Source of the DNA: a virus
Length of the DNA stretch: 23,328 nt
Direction: 5' to 3' (one strand)
Virus record (IMG/VR): IMGVR_UViG_3300031787_000864
Coordinates: 1-23,328 of that record
In this document: positions 5,739-12,366 of the stretch, piece by piece
How the letters are laid out: each line of letters begins with the position of its first letter
Numbering within the stretch: position 1 is the first letter of the stretch
Program-made: the position numbers and the translations under genes
The notes under the pieces: generated by a model
The model's input: the letters and a program-made list of their open reading frames with translations, nothing else
Told to the model about the DNA's origin: nothing
The model's database searches: none

Positions 5739-8504
5739 ATGGCTTTTATTAAAGATAGATTAACTTTAAATTTTGATACCAGCAAGTTTGGTAGCGGACT
5801 GTTTTTAAGTTCTGAATCTCAAAACACTCTAAACAATTCTCCTAGCGGATTAAGTGAATGGCAAAGAAAAGAAATTGCTAATTCAGCAGTAGGTCTAACA
5901 AATTACTATAAAAATCCTGTACTGTCACAATGTAATAGACTTTTAGCAAACACTACGAATATAAGAAATTTGTGTTTAGGTGATGTTGCTAACAATTATC
6001 CTTTAGCATCAGCACAAATATTAAGTCTTGCAAACACAGCAAATAATTTAATAATTCAATTAAATGAATTTAAATATCATACTGATAATATTTCTGGTTT
6101 GACAGTAACTATCTCTGATTCTGAAGCTGCCGATACATCTAATATTCCAAACTTTCAAAGTGCAGTAAGTATAGGTGCAGAAGCAACAAGAATTTTATAT
6201 ACAACCGAATCATTTAAAACTACAACTCCAATATTAGGTAACTTTACTAGTATTTTTATTGGTGATGAATTAAATGCAAATAGCAATTCTCTTTACAGTA
6301 GTTATTCTTCTCTAAGTACTTTAGGGGCTTCAATCACAAGTACTCAAGTAAATAGTATTATTTCAAATTTGCAATCTGTAAATACTTTTATATACACTCG
6401 AAGAACATCAGATTGGAATTTTTTCAAAGAAGTAAAATCTGTTGTTAATGACTATTACACAGTTTCAAAATTAAACAATTTAGGTAACACAGAAAATTAT
6501 TTAATAAAAAATTATATTGGTACAGATGCTTTAAAAGCAAACTTAAATAATGCATCTTCAATAGTACCTACAACAAGTGATATTGCTAACTTTTTTGCAA
6601 ATACTGAAGCTACTGTAACTCCAGCAACAGTATCAACACAACTTACTTCAGCAATAACTGCGGCAACTGAAGCATCTGATTCTGCTGCGTCTGCTTTTGA
6701 TACTGCTAACGCAGCATACAATACAGCAAATATTAGTCTATCAATTGCAACATCAGCAATTAGTATTGCAAATAATGCTTTAGTGAATGCTTTAAATGCT
6801 GTTGATGGTGTTGCACGTTCAAGTGCTTTAGCTGCTTTTGACCAAGCAAATTCGGCCGCATCTTTAGCAAGTTCTGTACCTTCATTAGGCACTATTGCAA
6901 CTGATGCTCAAATTTTATCTGCTAGTGCTTTTTCAAAAGCTAATGCGGCATCTTTTCATGCTGATAGTTCTTACATTCACGCCAACGCTGCTTTTAATAC
7001 TGCTAACAATGCAACCGATACTTGGGTTCGCAATGCCGCCAATGCCGCAAGTTCTTACGCTAATGGTGCTTTTGCGGCTGCTAATGCTGCAAATACATTA
7101 GCTTTATCTGCATTTAATGCTGCTAATAATTCAATAGATACTTGGGTTCGCAATGCCGCCAATGCCGCAAGTTCTTACGCTAATGGTGCTTTTGCGGCTG
7201 CTAATTCAGCGATAAGTTCTGGTGTTTATGCCAATGCGGCTTTTGCGGCCGCCAATTCTGCAGCTTCTTCGTCAATAGATTCTTACGCACGAAATCATTC
7301 TAATGCTGCTTTCAATTTAGCCAATACAGCATCAACAAGTACTGATACATACGTTAGAAATCATGCTAATGCAGCTTTTGAGGCTGCAAATACAAAACTA
7401 TCTTTAAATGGTGGTTCAATAACAGGTAATCTAGTAATAACTGGAAATTTAACCGTATCTGGTAATGTAACAACAGTTAGTGCTAATAATCTTGTTGTTA
7501 ATGATAATATGATTTATCTTAACAATAATAATACTGTTTCTAATCCTGATTTAGGCTTTGCTGGTAATTATAATGATGGAACTTATAAACATTCTGGATT
7601 ATTTCGTGATGCTACTGATGGAATGTGGAAATTTTTTGACGGTTATACTCCTGAGCCTGATGCATCCCCTTACATTAATACTTCACATGCCAGTTTTCAA
7701 CTTGGTACAGTAAATGCTCTTATACAATCTGTTTCTGTTGTATCTAGAGGTATAGATTTATTAGATCATTCAAATGGCGCTTTTAACACAGCAAATACAT
7801 CTGACCAAAAAGCTACATCATCTGGAAGTTACGCTAACTCATCTTACCTTCATGCTAATTCATCTTATTTTCACGCTAATGCATCTTTTGTTAGAGCAAA
7901 TACGGCATCAAATACAGCAACTTCAGCTGGTTCTTATGCTAACGGAGCTTTTGAAACCGCTAACGCAGCTTCTGCTCATGCAACGGGAGCTTTTAGTACT
8001 GCAAATTCTAGAGTCTCATCTGTTGCAATATCAGGAACAAATATAACGGTATCAGGAAGTCCTATAACTTCATCAGGAACAATAACACTATCTATACCTC
8101 AAGCAATAGATACAACATCATCAGTTCGTTTTTTAAGTTTAGGTATTGGAACAAATGCAAGTGGTACAACAGGAGAAATAAGAGCTACAAATGACATAAC
8201 TGCTTTTTATTCAGATGATAGATTAAAGGTTCGTTTAGGATTAATTGAAAATGCTTTAGATAAATTAAACACTCTATCAGCATTTTATTATGAGCCTAAT
8301 GATGTAGCTCAAAAATTAGGATATGAGAAAAAGAAATATGTTGGTTTATCAGCTCAAGAAGTGCAAAAAATATTGCCAGAAGTTATTAGAGAAGCACCAA
8401 TTAGTTCTGAGTATCTAACAATTCAATATCACAATATGATACCTTTATTAGTTGCTGCTATAAAAGAGTTAAAAGAAGAAATTGATAATTTGAAAAGTAG
8501 ATAA
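5739..8504 (+). CDS. Tail fibre with Ala-rich repeats and S74 chaperone domain
   Basis: The 921-residue protein is a probable receptor-binding fibre. Residues 1-300 form a unique N-terminal part, presumably for baseplate attachment. Residues about 308-551 and 678-756 are Ala/Asn/Ser repeats of the 'ANAAFNTAN' type, likely coiled coil or extended rods. Between them is a beta-rich domain (558-661) with 'GNLVITGNLTVSGNV' and 'YLNNNNTVSNPDLGF'. The C-terminal 97 residues are an intramolecular chaperone (peptidase S74). S825 and K830 in 'FYSDDRLK' have the Ser-Lys spacing of endosialidase autocleavage. 'YVGLSAQEVQKILPEV' and 'YHNMIPLLVAAIKELKEE' are family signatures. The protein probably trimerises and then sheds this tail at S825 (codon at 8211). 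A near-perfect 120-bp tandem duplication lies inside. The start follows the spike stop by 2 bases. Confidence 0.85.
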   Translation: MAFIKDRLTLNFDTSKFGSGLFLSSESQNTLNNSPSGLSEWQRKEIANSAVGLTNYYKNPVLSQCNRLLANTTNIRNLCLGDVANNYPLASAQILSLANTANNLIIQLNEFKYHTDNISGLTVTISDSEAADTSNIPNFQSAVSIGAEATRILYTTESFKTTTPILGNFTSIFIGDELNANSNSLYSSYSSLSTLGASITSTQVNSIISNLQSVNTFIYTRRTSDWNFFKEVKSVVNDYYTVSKLNNLGNTENYLIKNYIGTDALKANLNNASSIVPTTSDIANFFANTEATVTPATVSTQLTSAITAATEASDSAASAFDTANAAYNTANISLSIATSAISIANNALVNALNAVDGVARSSALAAFDQANSAASLASSVPSLGTIATDAQILSASAFSKANAASFHADSSYIHANAAFNTANNATDTWVRNAANAASSYANGAFAAANAANTLALSAFNAANNSIDTWVRNAANAASSYANGAFAAANSAISSGVYANAAFAAANSAASSSIDSYARNHSNAAFNLANTASTSTDTYVRNHANAAFEAANTKLSLNGGSITGNLVITGNLTVSGNVTTVSANNLVVNDNMIYLNNNNTVSNPDLGFAGNYNDGTYKHSGLFRDATDGMWKFFDGYTPEPDASPYINTSHASFQLGTVNALIQSVSVVSRGIDLLDHSNGAFNTANTSDQKATSSGSYANSSYLHANSSYFHANASFVRANTASNTATSAGSYANGAFETANAASAHATGAFSTANSRVSSVAISGTNITVSGSPITSSGTITLSIPQAIDTTSSVRFLSLGIGTNASGTTGEIRATNDITAFYSDDRLKVRLGLIENALDKLNTLSAFYYEPNDVAQKLGYEKKKYVGLSAQEVQKILPEVIREAPISSEYLTIQYHNMIPLLVAAIKELKEEIDNLKSR
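7017..7085 (+). repeat. Tandem repeat copy 1 (69 bp identical, 120-bp period)
   Basis: These 69 bases are identical to 7137-7205, exactly 120 bp downstream. They encode 'DTWVRNAANAASSYANGAF' and adjacent residues of the fibre. The 51 bp between the copies is related but diverged. The repeat is locally richer in GCC and GCG alanine codons than the rest of the gene. Confidence 0.95.
7137..7205 (+). repeat. Tandem repeat copy 2 (69 bp identical, 120-bp period)
   Basis: Second copy of the unit at 7017-7085, base for base the same over 69 positions, in the same frame of the fibre gene. The 40-codon period keeps the reading frame and lengthens the Ala-rich rod by 40 residues. Confidence 0.95.
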
Positions 8505-9581
8505 ATGCCTTTACAGTCATCTGGCCAAATATCAATGTCGCAGATCAATACTGAGCTTGGTCAATCCTCTTCAGCCCAAATTTCTTTAGGATCAGCTACC
8601 GTTAGATCACTTTTGGGTGTTTCAAGTGGTGCAATTTCTTTAAGTAATGCATATGGCAAATCATCAAGTTTTTCTGCGCCAGCTGTTACAAGTAGTTTGA
8701 CAAATGTGAACTTACGAACTTTACTTTTATCTCAGGGTTGGGATGGCACATCAGCAGTAATATTTACAGTTAACGCTGGAGTTTACATTTATTCAACATC
8801 AACAGGAACACCAGCTTTAACTATTAGCGGTTCTTGGCCAGGTGGTCTTTCAATAGTTAATAATGGATTTATAATTGGTTGTGGTGGTCAAGGTGCAAGT
8901 TTCAGTTCAATTCCTGCTTCTCATCTTCCTGGAAGTCCTGGAGGAGATGCCATTTCCACAAGTACAAATCTTACAATTACAAACAATGGTTATATTTGTG
9001 GCGGTGGTGGAGGTGGCGGTGGATCTTCATTAGGTACATTAAGTGGAGGGGATGTAATATTCATAGCTGCTCTTGGCGGCGGCGGAGGCGCCGGAGGAGG
9101 TAGTGGTGGAAATACTGTTAGAGGACCCAGCACAGTAACATTTACGGGTGGAGCTGGAGGAGGTATTGGCGCCGCAGGATCAAACGGCCAGGGTGCAACT
9201 GATTTTCAGAATACTGGTACAGCTGGCGGCGGCGGAGGCCGAGTTCTTCCAGGTAGTGGTGGTGTTTATTCTGCCTACGGCGGCCAAGGCGGTGGAGCCG
9301 GTGGAGCAGGAGGTGACGGAACTAGAATCCTTTCAAACAATTTTGGCGGAGGTTTTCCTGCCGGCAATATGGGATCGGGTGGTGGAGGAGGTTGGGGAGC
9401 TTCTGGAGGTAACGGAGGAAGTGCAACTCCAGCCGGATCAGGAGGAAGTTCTAACAATGCAGGCGGCAGCGGAGCTGGAAATATCACAGGATCAGGTGGT
9501 GCCGGTGGTCGTGCAATAAGACTTAATGGCAATTCTGTTACTTGGACGAATTTTGGTACAACTTGGGGTTCTGTAAGTTAA
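8505..9581 (+). CDS. Glycine-rich tail adhesin-like protein (polyglycine, gp38-type)
   Basis: The 358-residue protein begins with 'LQSSGQISMSQINTELG' and 'AISLSNAYGKS' (residues 3-51), an N-terminal module seen on marine phage fibre-tip proteins. A beta-rich part (about 60-160) has 'VIFTVNAGVYIYS' and 'LTITNNGYICGG'. From about 165 to 335 there are more than a dozen Gly-rich tracts separated by short variable loops, e.g. 'GGAGGGIGAAGSNGQG' and 'GSGGGGGWGASGGNGG'. This is the pattern of a polyglycine-II sandwich, as in the gp38 adhesin of phage S16, where the loops contact the receptor. The last 20 residues form a short cap. It starts right at the fibre stop (TAAATG), so it may sit at the tip of that fibre. 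No overall match to gp38 is claimed; the role is inferred from composition and position. Confidence 0.65.
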   Translation: MPLQSSGQISMSQINTELGQSSSAQISLGSATVRSLLGVSSGAISLSNAYGKSSSFSAPAVTSSLTNVNLRTLLLSQGWDGTSAVIFTVNAGVYIYSTSTGTPALTISGSWPGGLSIVNNGFIIGCGGQGASFSSIPASHLPGSPGGDAISTSTNLTITNNGYICGGGGGGGGSSLGTLSGGDVIFIAALGGGGGAGGGSGGNTVRGPSTVTFTGGAGGGIGAAGSNGQGATDFQNTGTAGGGGGRVLPGSGGVYSAYGGQGGGAGGAGGDGTRILSNNFGGGFPAGNMGSGGGGGWGASGGNGGSATPAGSGGSSNNAGGSGAGNITGSGGAGGRAIRLNGNSVTWTNFGTTWGSVS

Positions 9582-9587
9582 ATTTTT

Positions 9588-9592
9588 GGAGA
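9588..9592 (+). promoter_or_regulatory. Ribosome-binding site GGAGA setting the start of the small gene
   Basis: GGAGA lies 2 bases before the ATG at 9595 and 5 bases before the in-frame ATG at 9598. It shows that an upstream in-frame TTG at 9586 is part of the leader and not the start. It is one of the clearest Shine-Dalgarno sequences in the window. Confidence 0.7.
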
Positions 9593-9594
9593 AA

Positions 9595-9852
9595 ATGATG
9601 AAGTATGGAGTTTTTAATCCTTTAAATGGAGAAACAACTTTACTGGATAGTAAAGAAGAAGCTATGCAACTTTTTTGGATTAGAATGATACAGTTAACTT
9701 TACCTCATTTTCACAATACTCCTTATATGACAATTATTAAAAATGAAGATGGTTCCGAAACTTGGAAAAATATTAATGACCAAGAAATAGATAAACCTTT
9801 ATCATATGAAGAATTGTCAAATTTATATTTGCGGTCAATAAACAACACGTAA
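9595..9852 (+). CDS. Small unknown protein downstream of the adhesin
   Basis: The 85-residue product (84 if the second ATG at 9598 is used) begins MMKYGVFNPLNGE. I do not recognise a characterised family. It is soluble-looking, with no membrane segment or signal peptide. Notable parts are 'DSKEEAMQLFWIRMIQLTLP' (about residues 18-37, probably helical), a short segment with two His residues ('HFHNTPYMTII'), and an acidic C-terminal helix 'SYEELSNLYLRS'. It follows the glycine-rich adhesin gene after 13 bases and precedes the gp25 promoter. That place is often held by fibre-assembly chaperones or small accessory proteins, but assigning such a role here would be a guess. Codon use is like that of its neighbours. 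Confidence 0.7.
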   Translation: MMKYGVFNPLNGETTLLDSKEEAMQLFWIRMIQLTLPHFHNTPYMTIIKNEDGSETWKNINDQEIDKPLSYEELSNLYLRSINNT

Positions 9853-9878
9853 GTAAATAAAAAGTTTTAAATATAAAC

Positions 9879-9885
9879 ATAAATA
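9879..9885 (+). promoter_or_regulatory. Candidate T4-type late promoter for the gp25-gp6-gp7 block
   Basis: ATAAATA preceded by C lies in the 37-base A+T-rich gap before gp25 and ends 4 bases before its ATG at 9890. The three downstream genes are joined by TAATG overlaps and have no further copy of the motif at their starts. With T4 spacing the transcript would begin at the start codon. A second A+T-rich element, TATAAACA at 9872-9879, could serve instead and would give a leader of about 5 bases. Confidence 0.55.
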
Positions 9886-9889
9886 ACCG

Positions 9890-10294
9890 ATGGCTACCGT
9901 AACAACAAAAACAACAAGACAATATAAAGACTTAGACTTGTCTTTTAATGTTCATCCTGTTCGTAAAGATATAAACAAACATATTGACGAACAGGCAGTT
10001 ATAAATTCATTAAAAAATATAATTTTAACAAATCATTATGAACGACCTTTTGAACCAGATTTTGGATCAAATATCCGATCAATGTTATTTGAAAATTTAG
10101 ATTCAATAACAGCAATAACTTTAGAACGAGAGATATTACAGACTATTGAAAATTTTGAGCCTAGGGTAAGTGTGACCAAAGTAACTGCAATACCTGATTA
10201 TGACAATAACGGATATAATATAAAATTAGATTTTTTAGTAATTAACTTAACGAACCCAATAACAATTCAATTCTTTTTACAAAGAGTAAGATAA
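9890..10294 (+). CDS. 25: Baseplate wedge protein gp25
   Basis: The 134-residue protein is a full-length gp25 (T4: 132 residues) of the GPW/gp25 family, which starts sheath polymerisation at the baseplate and binds gp6 in the wedge core. Conserved parts are 'DEQAVINSLKNIILTN' (33-48), 'RPFEPDFGSNIRSMLFE' (52-68) and the EPR motif E90-P91-R92 in 'ENFEPRVSV'. The C terminus 'YNIKLDFLVIN...QFFLQRVR' completes the beta sheet. The ATG at 9890 gives family length. No Shine-Dalgarno sequence is visible; an ATAAATA motif ends 4 bases upstream. The stop overlaps the gp6 start (TAATG), which fits their joint assembly. Confidence 0.93.
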   Translation: MATVTTKTTRQYKDLDLSFNVHPVRKDINKHIDEQAVINSLKNIILTNHYERPFEPDFGSNIRSMLFENLDSITAITLEREILQTIENFEPRVSVTKVTAIPDYDNNGYNIKLDFLVINLTNPITIQFFLQRVR

Positions 10295-12366
10295 TGGCTG
10301 ATCGCTTAAATGTAACCGAGTTAGATTTTGATACCATCAAATCAAACTTAAAAACTTTTCTAAAACAACAATCAGAATTTTCAGACTACGATTTTGAGGG
10401 AGCCGGTCTTTCGGTATTGTTAGATATTCTGGCGTATAATACCCATTACAATGCATATTATATGAATATGCTGGCAAATGAATCTTTTTTAGACTCCGCC
10501 ATTCTCCGAAATTCTGTAGTATCCCATGCGAAAAAATATGGGTACACTCCAAGGTCTACTAGATCTCCAATAGCAAAAATTAATTTTACTGTCAATTCAC
10601 AATCATCAACACCAGGATCTTTAACATTACCTAAAGGTTATATGTTTGTTTCTAATTTGATTGATAGTCGTTCTTATAATTTTATAACATTAGATGATGT
10701 AACTGTATCAAAAACTGGTAATAATTTTGTTTTCAATAGCGTGTCAATTTATGAAGGCACACTTGTTAATTATAGTTACACCCATAGTCAAGCAACAAAC
10801 CCAAAACAGATTTTTTTAATTCCAGATGAAAATATTGACACTACAACATTAAAAGTTACTGTACGCCAATCTTCTTCTAATTTAAACTCAGTAGTTTATA
10901 ATTTAAATACAGATGCTCTGACGATAGATCCTACATCAACAGTTTATTACTTGCAAGAAGGCCAAAATGGTAAATATGAAATTTATTTTGGTGATGATAT
11001 TTTAGGTAAAAAAATTCCTGATGGTGGTGTGGTCACTTTAAATTACTTAGTAACAAATGGTAGTCTTTCAAATAAAGCAAATAATTTTATTGCTACTACA
11101 CCAATAGAATCGTTTACTAATTTTACTGTTTCTTCAGTATCATCAGCTTCTGGAGGATCAGAAAAAGAAAGTGTTGATCAAATTAAATTTGCAGCACCTC
11201 TACAATTTACTTCACAGAATCGTGCAGTAACAAAAAATGATTATATCAAATTAATTCAACAAAAATACCCACAATTTGAAGCTGTTACAGTTTGGGGTGG
11301 AGAAGAAAATGAACCACCAGTTTATGGTAAAGTTTTTATCGCAGCAAAACCTCGATTAGGTTTTGAAATAACTGATGCACAAAAAGAATTTGTAAAAGAA
11401 GAAATTATAAAACCAATTAGTGTTTTAACAGTTACACCAGAAATTGTAGATGTTGACTATAATTATTTAAAATTAATATCAAAAGTTTATTATGATCCAA
11501 CAAAAACTATTAGTAATGTAAATAATTTAAAAACAAGTATTGAAACAAAAATAACAAATTTTTGTGAAGATAATTTAAATACTTTTAATTCTATTTTTAG
11601 GTCATCTTTACTTAAAACTGAAATTGATAATTTAGATAGTTCAATTATTTCAAATGAAATTGAATTATTTTTAACTAAAAAATTTAGACCTGATTTAATA
11701 AATTCAAATAGTTATATTTTAGATTATGGAGTAGCTTTAGATAAAGGTACAACTCTTGATAATTTATATTCTAACCCTGAATTCACAATGTTAGATGAAG
11801 ATGGAATACAAAGACAATGTTTCTTTGAAGAAGTACCTTCATCATTTACTGGTGTAGAATCTATTACTGTAACAAATCCAGGTATAGAATTTTCTACTAC
11901 ACCAACAATAGAAATAGTTGGTGATGGTGAAGGTGCAATAGCTTCAGCAACAATTGTAAATGGAAAACTATCAAAAATAACAGTAATTAATCCAGGCGTT
12001 GGTTATACTACGGCTACTGTTCGCATTACTGGAGGTGGTGGAAAGTTAGCTGCAGCTTCTGCTGTTTTAGAAGGTAGATTTGGACAGTTAAGAATAGTTT
12101 ATTACAAACCAGATGAAGTTACAAATGAAAACACAAAAGTAATTTTAAATTCAGGAAGAAATAACGGTGTCATGGGATCGATTGATTATTTTTTAGGTAA
12201 GATTTATATTAACGAATTTAACCCTCTGGCTGTTGCAAATGCTTTTGGAGAAATATCAGTTAACATTCGACCAAAAATAACGGTCATTTCATCTGTTAGA
12301 AATAAAATGTTAGCTTTTGATTCTGAAGATCCTACTAGTATTGTCGTAGAAGTTTATAAAGTATAA
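10294..12366 (+). CDS. 6: Baseplate wedge protein gp6
   Basis: The 690-residue protein corresponds to T4 gp6 (660 residues), the wedge protein that forms the inner ring and drives baseplate opening. The N-terminal part is well conserved: 'LNVTELDFDTIKSNLKTFLK', 'DYDFEGAGLSVLLDILAYNT', 'MLANESFLDSA' and 'RNSVVSHAKKYGYTPRS'. The middle contains 'QNRAVTKNDYIKLIQQKYPQ' (about residues 310-329), typical of the gp6/gpJ-type baseplate fold, followed by 'YGKVFIAAKP'. At about 520-594 lies a Gly/Asn beta-repeat ('ITVTNPGIEFSTTPTIEI', 'ITVINPGVGYTTATVRI') that also occurs in gp7, gp8 and the giant gene. The ATG overlaps the gp25 stop, and the stop overlaps the gp7 start (TAATG). Confidence 0.9.
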   Translation: MADRLNVTELDFDTIKSNLKTFLKQQSEFSDYDFEGAGLSVLLDILAYNTHYNAYYMNMLANESFLDSAILRNSVVSHAKKYGYTPRSTRSPIAKINFTVNSQSSTPGSLTLPKGYMFVSNLIDSRSYNFITLDDVTVSKTGNNFVFNSVSIYEGTLVNYSYTHSQATNPKQIFLIPDENIDTTTLKVTVRQSSSNLNSVVYNLNTDALTIDPTSTVYYLQEGQNGKYEIYFGDDILGKKIPDGGVVTLNYLVTNGSLSNKANNFIATTPIESFTNFTVSSVSSASGGSEKESVDQIKFAAPLQFTSQNRAVTKNDYIKLIQQKYPQFEAVTVWGGEENEPPVYGKVFIAAKPRLGFEITDAQKEFVKEEIIKPISVLTVTPEIVDVDYNYLKLISKVYYDPTKTISNVNNLKTSIETKITNFCEDNLNTFNSIFRSSLLKTEIDNLDSSIISNEIELFLTKKFRPDLINSNSYILDYGVALDKGTTLDNLYSNPEFTMLDEDGIQRQCFFEEVPSSFTGVESITVTNPGIEFSTTPTIEIVGDGEGAIASATIVNGKLSKITVINPGVGYTTATVRITGGGGKLAAASAVLEGRFGQLRIVYYKPDEVTNENTKVILNSGRNNGVMGSIDYFLGKIYINEFNPLAVANAFGEISVNIRPKITVISSVRNKMLAFDSEDPTSIVVEVYKV

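Noticed and set aside
6512-6892. Minus-strand 126-residue open frame
   Set aside because: Ala-rich shadow of the fibre repeats; no start signal and no independent support.
7017-7205. CRISPR array or diversity-generating template
   Set aside because: Only two direct copies, in frame within a fibre gene, and no reverse transcriptase or cas gene in the window.
9148-9519. Second plus-strand frame within the glycine-rich gene
   Set aside because: It stays open because of the repetitive G-rich codons; composition (Glu/Val-rich) is an out-of-frame echo.
9275-9532. Minus-strand Pro-rich open frame
   Set aside because: It is the complement of the glycine codons (GGN read as CCN) in the adhesin-like gene and has no ribosome-binding site.
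9586-9594. TTG start for the small gene at 9586
   Set aside because: The TTG GAG AAA codons coincide with the Shine-Dalgarno sequence of the ATGs at 9595 and 9598.
9553-9600. Terminator after the adhesin gene
   Set aside because: A short T run is present, but I saw no convincing GC-rich hairpin before it, and GGAGA just after is a ribosome-binding site.
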